From contig NZ_NESM01000001.1 of NCBI RefSeq assembly GCF_002778285.1, positions 1,448,501 to 1,512,500 on the forward strand: a stretch of DNA of 64,000 bases, written 5' to 3'. The notes below the pieces were generated by a model. The model was given only the letters and a program-made list of their open reading frames with translations. It was not told the origin of the DNA and made no database searches. Of the stretch, positions 25,491 to 34,052 are shown one piece after another. The position numbers were made by a program, and so were the translations under genes. This stretch comes from Limnohabitans sp. 15K (GTDB taxonomy: Bacteria > Pseudomonadota > Gammaproteobacteria > Burkholderiales > Burkholderiaceae_C). The number at the start of each line of letters is the position of its first letter. The first letter of the stretch is position 1.

Positions 25491-26690
25491 TTAAACGGGT
25501 GAATAGGAAGCCGTCTGGTGTTGCATGGTGATCGGCTGACCTTGTTGGGCGGACGCCAAGATACCCAGGCACACCTCCATGGTGGCTTTGGACCAAGCGC
25601 CACCATGCACAGGCGAAGCGCCGTGGCGTGCAATCGACCACAGCTCATCCACCACCTCTTGACGCGGGATGTCCATGGCAGCGCAAGGCACCAACTGCAC
25701 GCCGTGCACATCATGCACCTCCACACCTTGTGGGGTGAGGCGCAAATCGGCCTGGCTGCATGACACCAGCACAGGCCCGAAGTGCTGAAATCCTGCGGTG
25801 TCATGCGAAGCGCTCGGAGTGTAAGCAGGCCCGCCGTAATTGCGCTCTGCCTTTTGTGCGACCTCCCGCATTTCATCGCTCGCGCCGATGCGCTTTTGCC
25901 GCGTGGCTTGGTGCGTCAAGGGCTTTTTGATTTGGCCCAATTCCCCCACCTGGTCCATCCAAACGTCCGAATCGAAAAAACCATAACCGTTGTAATGAAC
26001 CTGTGCAAAAGCGCCGGACTCAAAATTCAACAATGCGCCATACGCACCTTCTGTGGCTCGAGCCTTGTCCCATGCACCCGTTCGGGCATACACAGAAGTC
26101 ACCAAGCCACCGGCCAACAAACGGACCACGTCAATTTGATGGGCCGCTTGACTGAAGACCACACCGCCGCCTTGCGCCGTGTTCAGTTCTTCCGGTCGGC
26201 GTGGGCGGTACAAAAAATCGGTGAAATTGAATGCCAGCACCGATTGCACCTGCCCGTAACGACCACTTCGAATCAGGTCCAAAGCCAAGCCCACTGGACG
26301 GTCAAAACTGTGGCTGTGCCCCACCACCAAGTGCGTCCCCGCTTGCTTGGCCGCATGGATCATGCGATCACATTCGGCCAAGCTCAAGGCCATCGGTTTT
26401 TCAACCAAGACGTGTTTGCCATGCGCCGCCGCCAAGGCCGCATGTGCCTCGTGCCATGGATGCGGCGTCGCAATGTAAACCCACTCCACGTTCGGGTCTG
26501 CGCACAAGGCCTGCGCACTTTCATGCGCCTGCGCGCCAAATTGTTCACGGAAAAGTGCGGTGGCATTGTCGTGGGGGTCACAACAAGCCACCAGTTGAAT
26601 GCGCGGATCTGCGGCCCAAGTGGGCAGCATCAAAGTAAAGGCACGGCCCAGACCCAGAACACCCACCCTCAATGGCTGTTCAACACTCAT
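25491..26690 (-). CDS. Gfo/Idh/MocA-family oxidoreductase, Pht4-like (copy 1)
   Basis: A 399-residue NAD(P)-dependent dehydrogenase. The Rossmann motif is VGVLGLGRAF at the N-terminus, the EKP motif is LVEKPMALSLAEC near residue 105, and the C-terminal Gfo domain follows. Dihydrodiol dehydrogenase of the phthalate 4,5-pathway (Pht4) belongs to this family, and the oxygenase, reductase and decarboxylase partners are all nearby, so oxidation of a ring cis-dihydrodiol is the best guess. The start at 26690 overlaps the reductase stop (ATGA); a longer frame begins within the reductase gene. Confidence 0.85.
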   Translation of the reverse strand: MSVEQPLRVGVLGLGRAFTLMLPTWAADPRIQLVACCDPHDNATALFREQFGAQAHESAQALCADPNVEWVYIATPHPWHEAHAALAAAHGKHVLVEKPMALSLAECDRMIHAAKQAGTHLVVGHSHSFDRPVGLALDLIRSGRYGQVQSVLAFNFTDFLYRPRRPEELNTAQGGGVVFSQAAHQIDVVRLLAGGLVTSVYARTGAWDKARATEGAYGALLNFESGAFAQVHYNGYGFFDSDVWMDQVGELGQIKKPLTHQATRQKRIGASDEMREVAQKAERNYGGPAYTPSASHDTAGFQHFGPVLVSCSQADLRLTPQGVEVHDVHGVQLVPCAAMDIPRQEVVDELWSIARHGASPVHGGAWSKATMEVCLGILASAQQGQPITMQHQTASYSPV

Positions 26691-27649
26691 AGATCCAGCA
26701 CCAAATGCGCACTGCAAGCCCGGGAAACACACACCATGATGTGCTGGCTCTTTTCGTCGTCCATCAACACAAAGTCGCGGTGATCGGCCTCACCCTCGAG
26801 CAAGGTGACTTTGCAAGAACCACAGGTGCCGCTTTCGCAAGAACTGGGCACCAGCACGCGTTCGCCTCGCAAGGCGTCGAGCAAACTTTGGCCTGCGCCC
26901 ACCCGGACTGTCTTGCCAGTGCGCGCCAACTCCACTGTGAACTCACGGTCATCCGTCTGCAGTGCGTTGCCTGAGCCAAAACTTTCGAAATGCACCGAGC
27001 TGCTGGGCCAGTGGCCCGTCATGTCTTTGACCTCGTCCATCAGCCGCTGGGGGCCGCAGCAATACACATGACATCCTGTAACAGGCTTATCAAACAACTT
27101 CCACAAATCAAATGCCTTCTGGGCATCCCCTTGGTCATGGTGAACCATCACTTTGCCGGCCCAGGCCTCGGAATTCAATTCATCCAAAAACGCCGTGCTG
27201 TCTGCATCTCGCGTCAGGTAAACCAGCTTGAATGCCCGTAAACCCTCGGCTTGCAATTGCTGCAACATGGCGCGCATCGGCGTGATGCCAATGCCGCCGG
27301 CCACCAGCAAAAAGCTTTTGGCTTTTGCATCCAAGCTGAACGCATTGACGGGGGCAGAGACATCCATCCAATCACCGACCTGTGTGCCATCGGCAAGGCT
27401 GATGGAGCCCCCGCGCCCGTTCGCTTCACGCTTGATGGCCACTTCGTAATGGCCCGTGTCCGCTGGGTCTCCGCACAAAGAATAGGGGCGGTTGACCCCA
27501 TTGGGCATCTTCATGGTCACATGCGCACCCGCTTCGAACCCAGGCAAGGCTGAACCTTCAGGGTGTGCCAAAGCCAACCAATAGGTGTCCTTGGCGATCA
27601 CGCGTTTCTCCGTGATTTTGAGTCGCATCCAGCCGGATGTGGGGTCCAT
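26687..27649 (-). CDS. PDR/VanB-type oxygenase reductase (FMN, [2Fe-2S])
   Basis: A 320-residue electron-transfer protein. The FMN-binding part contains RPYSLCGDP and an ANGRGGS turn; the NADH domain has LVAGGIGITPMRAMLQ; the C-terminal plant-type ferredoxin domain has the cluster ligands in CESGTCGSC plus a later Cys in MVCVSRA. The order FMN-NAD-ferredoxin is that of phthalate dioxygenase reductase and VanB. It most likely supplies electrons to the Rieske oxygenase at 22666 and perhaps also to the second one at 34053, which has no reductase of its own. It is first in a minus-strand set with the dehydrogenase and MarR genes. Confidence 0.92.
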   Translation of the reverse strand: MDPTSGWMRLKITEKRVIAKDTYWLALAHPEGSALPGFEAGAHVTMKMPNGVNRPYSLCGDPADTGHYEVAIKREANGRGGSISLADGTQVGDWMDVSAPVNAFSLDAKAKSFLLVAGGIGITPMRAMLQQLQAEGLRAFKLVYLTRDADSTAFLDELNSEAWAGKVMVHHDQGDAQKAFDLWKLFDKPVTGCHVYCCGPQRLMDEVKDMTGHWPSSSVHFESFGSGNALQTDDREFTVELARTGKTVRVGAGQSLLDALRGERVLVPSSCESGTCGSCKVTLLEGEADHRDFVLMDDEKSQHIMVCVSRACSAHLVLDL

Positions 27650-27721
27650 GTCTCAAGCCTTTCAACCAAGGTGGGTAAACACCATTGACAAAGTGCCAAT
27701 GATTTCATGAAATCAGTTTAT

Positions 27722-27737
27722 CTTAGATTGCTAAGAA
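27722..27737. promoter_or_regulatory. Perfect inverted repeat TCTTAG-N4-CTAAGA in divergent promoter region
   Basis: TCTTAG (27722-27727) and CTAAGA (27732-27737) are perfectly complementary around ATTG. The site is centred in the 140-base region between the reductase gene (minus) and a Bug receptor gene (plus), so one bound regulator could control both. A related copy lies before the Rieske oxygenase. The size fits a MarR-family dimer; the local MarR product is the natural candidate. Confidence 0.65.
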
Positions 27738-27789
27738 AAAATAGACCGCACTCACCCTGAACCTTTTCACCTGCTTCAAGGATATGGAT

Positions 27790-28764
27790 ATGAACCGTCG
27801 CGCACTCGCTGCACTGGCAGTGGGCTTGGCCTTCTCGCCCTCATGGGCCCTCGCACAAGGTCAAACTTTTCCGAACAAGCCTGTCAAGTTCATTGTTCCC
27901 TACGCAGCCGGTGGCCTGCCCGACTCGGTCGCCCGCATCGTGGCCCAGAAGCTCACGGAGCGCTTGGGGCAATCGTTTGTGGTCGACAACAAACCAGGCG
28001 GCAACGGTGTTGTGTCTTACCAAAACCTGGTGAGCGCACCCAACGACGGCTACACCTTCATCGTGTCGGACGGCTCCATGCTGTCCATCACGCCACAAAT
28101 CAACAAAAGCGCGCAGTACACCGCCGGCAAAGAACTGATGCCGGTTTCCTTGATTGCTCGCTCGCCTTTGTTTTTGGTGGCACACCCCAAAAGTGGCGTC
28201 AAAAATTTGCAAGACTTCTTTGCCAAGGTCAAGGAAAAGCCGGGCCACTACACCTATGGTTCTTCCGGGATTGGCAGCTCACACCACTTGACCATGGAGG
28301 CTTTGAAAGCCGAAATGAAACTCGACTTGCGCCACATCCCGTTCAGAGGATCGGGCCAATCGGTCCCGGCTTTGGTAGGTGGGCAAGTGGACTTTTTGTT
28401 CTCCGCTTTGCCCTCCATGCTCGGTTTTGTCAAAACCAACCAAGTCACACTGATTGCCAGCAACGACGCCAAACGTTCCAACCAGGCCCCGGATGTCCCG
28501 GCCATTGCCGAAGCCGTGCCCAAATTTGACTTCTCTGTCGCCATTGGTGTTTTGGCCCGTGCAGGCACACCGCCCGACATCGTTAAAAAACTCAGCGATG
28601 AAATTGCCCAGGCCGTCAAAGCACCGGAGGTGATTGAGAAACTCACCACCGCGGGCATCGACCCGGTGGGCTCTACCCCCGAGGCCTATGCCAAAGTCAT
28701 TGAGCTTGAAAACGCTGCCATGGCCAAGGCCGGGAAAGCAGCGGACCTCAAAGCCGATCAATGA
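27790..28764 (+). CDS. Bug-family tripartite tricarboxylate transporter receptor (copy 2)
   Basis: A 324-residue periplasmic receptor with a signal peptide ending near ALAQGQTFPNKPVK. Family landmarks are IVPYAAGGLPDSVARI, the PNDGYTFIVS segment, YGSSGIGSSHHLTME and HIPFRGSGQSVPAL. The ATG at 27790 is preferred over one two codons upstream because AAGGA then has a normal seven-base spacing. It shares the divergent control region with the phthalate-type reductase operon, so its ligand is probably the aromatic acid consumed by that module. It overlaps the TauE gene by four bases. Confidence 0.9.
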   Translation: MNRRALAALAVGLAFSPSWALAQGQTFPNKPVKFIVPYAAGGLPDSVARIVAQKLTERLGQSFVVDNKPGGNGVVSYQNLVSAPNDGYTFIVSDGSMLSITPQINKSAQYTAGKELMPVSLIARSPLFLVAHPKSGVKNLQDFFAKVKEKPGHYTYGSSGIGSSHHLTMEALKAEMKLDLRHIPFRGSGQSVPALVGGQVDFLFSALPSMLGFVKTNQVTLIASNDAKRSNQAPDVPAIAEAVPKFDFSVAIGVLARAGTPPDIVKKLSDEIAQAVKAPEVIEKLTTAGIDPVGSTPEAYAKVIELENAAMAKAGKAADLKADQ

Positions 28765-29513
28765 ACGTGGAGTTCAGCACAGCACAAGTCGTGCTGTGGT
28801 CGCTTTGTGCCTTGTTTTTCACGATGGGCGGCTTCGTCAAAGGCACGATGGGGGTCGGCTTGCCCCTCGTGGTGGTCCCTACACTCAGCCTTCTCATACC
28901 GGCCCCTCAAGCCATGGGCCTGCTGGTGGTGCCCGTGCTGGTCTCGAATTTGTGGCAAGCCATCGAAGGCGGCAACATCCGCTACAGCATTCGACGCTTT
29001 GGTCGTTTGATCTTGGTGCAAATGGTGATCACCTTGCTGACGGTCAAATTCAGCTCTGGCTTGAGTGTGGGCCACCTCAACCTGTTGATCGGCATCAGCT
29101 TGCTGGTGGCAGTGGCTTGGATGGGTCTGAAACCCAACGTGCAAGTTCCAGCCCGCTTCGAAAACTTGGCCTGCATTGTGGTCGGTGCTTTGGCGGGTTT
29201 GATGGGGGGCATCTCCTCACTCACGGGGCCCTTCATCATCACCTTGTTGATGGCCCTCAAGCTGAGCCGTGAACAGTTCATTGGCAGCATCAGCATCATT
29301 TACTTGGCGGGCAGCATCCCCATGTACGGGGCCATGCTCTGGTACGAACGCTTTGGATGGGTCGAGGTAGGACTTTCCGCCTTAGGCCTGATTCCCATGT
29401 TTTTAGGGCTCAAAATAGGCAAAGCGCTGCGTCACCGACTGTCCGAAGACACGTTTCGCAAACTCCTTTTGATTTACCTGTTTGTGTTGGCCATTGTGCT
29501 GACCTTGAAATAA
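28761..29513 (+). CDS. TauE/SafE-family membrane exporter
   Basis: A 250-residue integral membrane protein with seven or eight helices and the two-repeat architecture of the TauE/SafE (DUF81) family. The N-terminal FFTMGGFVKGTMGVGLPLV and the central ALAGLMGGISSLTGPFII are the conserved glycine/proline loops of the two halves. Members move organosulfonates, sulfite or carboxylates. The start codon overlaps the Bug receptor stop (ATGA), so the two are coupled; a transporter paired with the receptor's substrate or product is plausible but unproven. Confidence 0.87.
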   Translation: MNVEFSTAQVVLWSLCALFFTMGGFVKGTMGVGLPLVVVPTLSLLIPAPQAMGLLVVPVLVSNLWQAIEGGNIRYSIRRFGRLILVQMVITLLTVKFSSGLSVGHLNLLIGISLLVAVAWMGLKPNVQVPARFENLACIVVGALAGLMGGISSLTGPFIITLLMALKLSREQFIGSISIIYLAGSIPMYGAMLWYERFGWVEVGLSALGLIPMFLGLKIGKALRHRLSEDTFRKLLLIYLFVLAIVLTLK

Positions 29514-29519
29514 ACCACC

Positions 29520-29969
29520 ATGAACACCTCAACGACAAGCATCCACTGGTCAGATGACTTTCTTTTGGGCTTTGGTCCCATGGACGAAACCCATCAAGAA
29601 TTTGTCTCCTGCATTGCAGCCATTCAAAACGCTGCACCCCAAGACTGTCTGGTTTTGATGGACCAATTGCTGGAACACGCCACCGCACATTTCCAGCAAG
29701 AAGACGATTGGATGATGGCCACCGAATTTCCACCCCGTACTTGCCACATGGACGAGCATGCCGCTGTACTGGCCTCCATCACGGGCGTGCGCGAACTGGC
29801 CATCCAAGGTGCCCCCGAAAAATGCCTGCCTTTGGCCAATGAATTGGCGCGCTGGTTCCCGTCGCACGCAGACCACCTGGATTCGGCTTTGTCGCACTGG
29901 ATGTGCAAAATCAAATACGACGCCAAACCGCTGGTTTTCAAACGTTCGGTCGCCCATGTCACCTCTTGA
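29520..29969 (+). CDS. Bacteriohemerythrin-like protein
   Basis: A 149-residue four-helix protein with the hemerythrin di-iron ligand pattern: His in DETHQEF, His and Glu in AHFQQEDDW, two His in CHMDEHAAVL, and His/Asp in SHADHLDSAL. These proteins bind oxygen (or sense iron, oxygen or NO) reversibly in the cytoplasm. It follows the TauE gene by six bases, so it is cotranscribed with an aromatic-acid module; oxygen delivery to the oxygenase is an attractive but untested idea. Confidence 0.85.
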   Translation: MNTSTTSIHWSDDFLLGFGPMDETHQEFVSCIAAIQNAAPQDCLVLMDQLLEHATAHFQQEDDWMMATEFPPRTCHMDEHAAVLASITGVRELAIQGAPEKCLPLANELARWFPSHADHLDSALSHWMCKIKYDAKPLVFKRSVAHVTS

Positions 29970-30034
29970 GGTTTGCTGGACATGAATCAGTCGGCCTACG
30001 GCATGAGATAAGTTCACAACTGGTGTAATCGCCA

Positions 30035-30064
30035 TTGCCTACAAGGACGTTCTGTTTTTATATT
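30035..30064 (+). promoter_or_regulatory. Possible promoter very close to a Bug receptor start
   Basis: TTGCCT (30035-30040) and TATATT (30059-30064) have an 18-base spacer, a fair sigma-70 pattern. The -10 element ends six bases before the ATG at 30071 and no Shine-Dalgarno lies between, so the message would be leaderless or nearly so. The assignment rests on pattern alone. Confidence 0.35.
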
Positions 30065-30070
30065 CGCCCT

Positions 30071-31042
30071 ATGAAAAAACGCACGTTCTTGGCTTGGGGT
30101 GGCGCATGCCTGCTCTCCACCACCGCTTTGCAGGCCCAAAGCAAATACCCAGACCGCCCGATTCGATTGGTGGTGCCATTTGCACCTGGTGGTGACGGCG
30201 ACATCATTGGCCGCATCTGGACCAAACACATCACGGCCGCGAGTGGGGCCAGCCTGGTCGTGGACAACAAAGCAGGGGCAGGCGGCGCCATTGGTGCCAG
30301 TGACGTTGCACGCGCCAAGAGCGATGGCTACACCCTGCTGCTGGGCACATCGACAACGCAAATCATCAACCCACTGGCTTCTTCATCGCCGACTTATGAT
30401 CCCGTCAAGGATTTCGTGATGGTCGGCACCATCAGCCAAAATCCGACCTGCATCATCGTCAACCCCAATTTGCCTGTGAACAACACGCGTGAGCTGGTGG
30501 CCCTGTTCAAAGCCAATCCCGGCAAATACGCCTACGGCTCGGCCGGTCCAGGGACGATCACCAATCTGACCGGTGAGCTGTTCAAGTTATTGGGCGGCAA
30601 ACTGGATGTGCAGCATGTGCCCTACAAAGGCGGTGGCCCTGCCTTGCAAGACGTGATTGCTGGTCACATTCCACTGATCACGACCATCATGTCCTCGGCC
30701 GTCCTGGCCCAACACCGTGCCGGCAAAATCAAGATCTTGAGTGTGAACAGTGACAACCGGTTGAAAGTGGCACCCGACATTCCGACCTCGGTAGAAGCAG
30801 GCTTCCCCGAAATGCGTGTTCAGGTCTTCAACGCGATTTTTGCCCCCGCCAATACCCCGCGAGACGTGCTGGATTATTTGAAAACAGCCCACGCCAAAGT
30901 CCACGCCACGCCGGCTTTCACGCAGGAGTTGGAGCGCTCCGGTTCGGAAGCCATGAACCTGACGGACCCCGATCAGTTCATGGCCGAGGAAGTCAAGCGT
31001 TGGTCTGCGGCCATCAAAGCCACCCAATTTAAATTGGGCTAA
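30071..31042 (+). CDS. Bug-family tripartite tricarboxylate transporter receptor (copy 3)
   Basis: A 323-residue receptor, signal peptide MKKRTFLAWGGACLLSTTAL then AQSKYPDRP. Family segments are VVPFAPGGDGDIIGRI, ARAKSDGYTLLLG, YGSAGPGTITNLTGELF and HVPYKGGGPALQDV. The start at 30071 gives a normal signal peptide; an in-frame start 12 codons upstream would put charged and aromatic residues before it. It is convergent with the Gfo/Idh gene only four bases downstream, with no terminator visible between the two, so the genes may interfere with each other's transcription. Confidence 0.9.
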   Translation: MKKRTFLAWGGACLLSTTALQAQSKYPDRPIRLVVPFAPGGDGDIIGRIWTKHITAASGASLVVDNKAGAGGAIGASDVARAKSDGYTLLLGTSTTQIINPLASSSPTYDPVKDFVMVGTISQNPTCIIVNPNLPVNNTRELVALFKANPGKYAYGSAGPGTITNLTGELFKLLGGKLDVQHVPYKGGGPALQDVIAGHIPLITTIMSSAVLAQHRAGKIKILSVNSDNRLKVAPDIPTSVEAGFPEMRVQVFNAIFAPANTPRDVLDYLKTAHAKVHATPAFTQELERSGSEAMNLTDPDQFMAEEVKRWSAAIKATQFKLG

Positions 31043-31046
31043 ACCT

Positions 31047-32207
31047 TCAATCAGAAGGTTGCAAAACCACTTCACGGCCCGAAACGCTGGAGGCCATCAC
31101 GGCCTCGCACACTTCTAAAGTGGCCAAGCCCCATCGGCCATCGTGCACAGCCGCTGCACGACCTGAGATGGCGTCATGAAACTCCATCAAGACCAGATCT
31201 CTGGGGCTGAGGTCATTGGGCAGCAGAACCTCACGCGAACCCATCGCCGTTGAAATTCTCAAGCCTGTTGGCGTTTGCCGGATGTCGCCTTTTTCACAAT
31301 GCACCACCGTCAAACCAAAAAAGGGCTGAAAGGGCGCACGGTCAGGAATGGCGTGAACCGCCCGTTTTTCTTTAGCCAAACGCTCCTGCTGAGGGTCCAG
31401 TGCGACTTGCAGTTTGCGTGCCCAAGGGCGGTCTTCAGGGCTTTGCGCAAATCCCCACTCCGAGATTGAAAACCCCAGGTCCATGCTCGAAAGACCTGCA
31501 TAGCCACTGTAGACGGCTGTGGCCGCTGCGCCGTTGTCAAAGTCAAGGAACACCGTGTGCGCCCCTACGGAGGACCTGTCTGGATCAAAGTCAAAAGCAC
31601 GCGCCTTCACACAGCTCACTTGACCCGCACACAACCATCTCAAAATGTCGAACTGGTGTGCGCCTTGGCGAAAGGTGACACCACCGCCTTTGGCAACATC
31701 CAACTCGTCAGATCGTCTGGGCCGGTACATCCAATCGGTAAAGCACCAGGTATTGACCATGCGGACAAGCCCCAGCTCGCCAGAATCAATGATGTTCCTC
31801 ATGGCCTGAACAGGTCGGTCAAAGCTGTGGGAATGTCCCACCAACAAGACCACCTTGGCTTCTTCAGCAGCGCTCACCATGGTGCGCGCGTCCGACAGGC
31901 CAGTGGCCATGGGTTTTTCCACCAGCACATGCTTGCCGTGTTGAGCGCACATCACCACCTGACTGGCGTGCAACTCGGTGGGTGTTGCCAAGTAAACCGC
32001 GTCCAAGCCTGAATGCGCCAACAACGCATCCAGGCTGTCGTAAAGCGCCACCTGGAAGCGGTTTTGCAAGCCTTCACGCACATGCGCCACAGGCTCAGCA
32101 ATGGCCACCAGTTTGAACCCCGGATGCTTGTCAAGCGCCGGCAAAAAAGCCTGCCCAGCGGCCCCGAAACCGACCAAGCCAATGCGTACAACAGGGTGGT
32201 CCATCAT
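31047..32207 (-). CDS. Gfo/Idh/MocA-family oxidoreductase (copy 2)
   Basis: A 386-residue dehydrogenase with the Rossmann motif IGLVGFGAAGQAF at the N-terminus and EKP in LVEKPMATGLSDA. It resembles the copy at 25491-26690 in its VGHSHSFDRPV and YRPRRSDEL segments, so the two are paralogues and probably act on related diols. It is the last gene of a long minus-strand run that contains a Rieske oxygenase, in line with dihydrodiol oxidation. Two ATG codons lie in tandem; the second (32204) has the better spacing from AAGG. Confidence 0.85.
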   Translation of the reverse strand: MMDHPVVRIGLVGFGAAGQAFLPALDKHPGFKLVAIAEPVAHVREGLQNRFQVALYDSLDALLAHSGLDAVYLATPTELHASQVVMCAQHGKHVLVEKPMATGLSDARTMVSAAEEAKVVLLVGHSHSFDRPVQAMRNIIDSGELGLVRMVNTWCFTDWMYRPRRSDELDVAKGGGVTFRQGAHQFDILRWLCAGQVSCVKARAFDFDPDRSSVGAHTVFLDFDNGAAATAVYSGYAGLSSMDLGFSISEWGFAQSPEDRPWARKLQVALDPQQERLAKEKRAVHAIPDRAPFQPFFGLTVVHCEKGDIRQTPTGLRISTAMGSREVLLPNDLSPRDLVLMEFHDAISGRAAAVHDGRWGLATLEVCEAVMASSVSGREVVLQPSD

Positions 32208-32223
32208 GGCCTTGTCTTGTCGG

Positions 32224-33306
32224 TCACTTGGCCCGTTTGGTCACGGTGTCCTCAAACATCTTGGTCCACTTGGCTTGCATGTCAATGGCCATGGCAGGGT
32301 CGATGTATTTGACAGGGGTTTGGGTGAAAGGGTGTTCAATCTTTTTGCTGGTGGGTACAAATTTGTCATCGGCCAACAGCTTTTGTCCATCACTCAACAA
32401 GAACTCGTAAAACAGCAAGGCTGCATGCGGGTTGGGTGATTTTTTGAGCAGGGCAATGGTACTGGGTTGCGCCATCAAAGGCTGCAGTGCCAGGCCTTCG
32501 ACGGGGGCCCCCTTGGCTTTGACTTGCTCCGGATTCCAGCTGTAAACCGTGAGCGCCAAAGGCACCTCTCCTGAAGAGACCAACATGGTCAGGAGCGAAT
32601 GCCCTTTGCGCACTGAAATCCCGTTGTTGGCCGCCATGTTGTTAAAGAGTGCCAACCCCTTGTCTTCACCCATCTGAGCCATCAAGGCGCCAAACCATGC
32701 ATGGTTGTTGCCTTCAATGCCCAGTTGCCCCTTCCATTTGGGCGAGAGCAAATCCTCGTAAGTCTTTGGCAAATCTTCCTTCTTGATCTTGCCCGTGTTG
32801 TAGGCGGCCATCCAAACGTCAACGGTGATGCCGACCCACTCTTTGTGTGCAGGAACAGCTTGGGGGATCAAGTCTTGGTGAAATACCGAGCGCACTTCTT
32901 GCAACAATTTTTCACGCGAAGCGGCTTCATTTTCTGGTGCATTGTTTTGCACGATGTCCACTTCGAACTTGTTGCCCCTGGCCTCGGAAATGACCCGCTG
33001 CAGAACAGCCTCAGACCCCGCTCGCCAAGCCTTGGTTTTGATGTCGTATTTCTGGGTGAATGCGGCCATCACCTTGGACAGCGCCGGGTACACATGGTAG
33101 ACCGTGAGCGTGCCTTCTTTTTTGGCCCCGGCGATCAAGCGCGCCTGTCGGTCTGCGCCAGTGTAAGTGGCCAATTCAGCCACAGATGCAGCGGCTTTGG
33201 AGCCTTCAGTGCTCTGCGCCCACAGCGTTGGCGCGCCACTCAAACTCAAAACAGCCAAGAAGACCAGGCAAAAAGTCTTGTGAATTTGGCGAAAATTAGA
33301 AGCCAT
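32224..33306 (-). CDS. Extracellular solute-binding protein, iron(III)-type family (copy 1)
   Basis: A 360-residue periplasmic type II binding protein with a signal peptide ending near TLWAQSTEGS. The opening of the mature protein, LIAGAKKEGTLTVYHVYP, and KYDIKTKAWRAGSEAVLQRVISE are the family pattern shared with AfuA/FbpA-like receptors. The two other copies in this window (37266 and 54581) share the KEGxLTVY and PKWKGxLGIE segments. No ABC permease or ATPase gene is adjacent. The start at 33306 is preferred over a GTG ten codons upstream. The ligand is unknown; iron is not implied by the family name. Confidence 0.85.
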   Translation of the reverse strand: MASNFRQIHKTFCLVFLAVLSLSGAPTLWAQSTEGSKAAASVAELATYTGADRQARLIAGAKKEGTLTVYHVYPALSKVMAAFTQKYDIKTKAWRAGSEAVLQRVISEARGNKFEVDIVQNNAPENEAASREKLLQEVRSVFHQDLIPQAVPAHKEWVGITVDVWMAAYNTGKIKKEDLPKTYEDLLSPKWKGQLGIEGNNHAWFGALMAQMGEDKGLALFNNMAANNGISVRKGHSLLTMLVSSGEVPLALTVYSWNPEQVKAKGAPVEGLALQPLMAQPSTIALLKKSPNPHAALLFYEFLLSDGQKLLADDKFVPTSKKIEHPFTQTPVKYIDPAMAIDMQAKWTKMFEDTVTKRAK

Positions 33307-33319
33307 TTCATTTCCCTTC

Positions 33320-34045
33320 TTAGGATGTTCTGGCACGTCCCAACGCGCGGTACGCTTTGCGTTTGAGGTACTCGAAGTTCACGATGTACTGCTCCGACCG
33401 GGTGATGTTGAAGTGCAAGCGCTCGATGCTTTGGGCATCAAACTGTTCACCAATGCCCCCCCCAGATTGCGCAGCCAACTGAATCTGGCACGCGTTTTCC
33501 AGCATGATGGTCAAAATGGTGGCCTCTTCAATGCTGGCGCCCACAACAGCCACGCCATGGTTGCGCATGAGCACCGCCTTGTGCATGCCCAGAGCTTTGG
33601 CCACGCCGGCACCCATCGCCTGAGACCGGATCAGATCGATCGTGTCGCGGAAATAGGGCAAGCCATCTGAAAAAGCCACAGCGGGCTGGCTGATGGGTTG
33701 CAGGTTTTGCCCAGTTGCTGACAAAGCCACGGCATGGCTGGGGTGGGTGTGAATGACGCTGTTGACATCCGGTCTGCATTTGAAAATTTCAGAGTGGATG
33801 TACACCTCGCTGTGCTTGCGTCCGCCACCACCCACCTTTTCGCCGTCCAGGTCGCACAGGACCATGTTGTCCATGGTGATTTCGTCAAAGCCCATGCTGT
33901 GAGGCTTCATGAAGAAATGCGTGGGATCACCCGGCACCCTGATGCTCATATGGCCACGGGTCAAATCACCCAAGCCCTCGGCATCCAGGATCAAACCCGA
34001 ATCGATCACTTTTTGTTTGGCAACAGTGCTGTCCATGAGGGGCAT
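33320..34045 (-). CDS. Class II aldolase/adducin-family protein (copy 1)
   Basis: A 241-residue protein with the class II aldolase/adducin fold. Zinc ligands are the two His of VIHTHPSHA and the His of LMRNHGVAVVG; the active-site Glu region lies in KHSEVYIHSEIF. Enzymes of this fold cleave phosphosugars (fuculose aldolase), epimerise sugars or decarboxylate hydroxylated aromatic acids. Placed directly after the second Rieske oxygenase gene, it could act on an oxygenated ring acid. The stop of that gene lies just upstream; ATGs at 34045 and 34036 are both possible, and a TTG at 34060 less so. Confidence 0.8.
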   Translation of the reverse strand: MPLMDSTVAKQKVIDSGLILDAEGLGDLTRGHMSIRVPGDPTHFFMKPHSMGFDEITMDNMVLCDLDGEKVGGGGRKHSEVYIHSEIFKCRPDVNSVIHTHPSHAVALSATGQNLQPISQPAVAFSDGLPYFRDTIDLIRSQAMGAGVAKALGMHKAVLMRNHGVAVVGASIEEATILTIMLENACQIQLAAQSGGGIGEQFDAQSIERLHFNITRSEQYIVNFEYLKRKAYRALGRARTS

Positions 34046-34052
34046 TTCCAGT

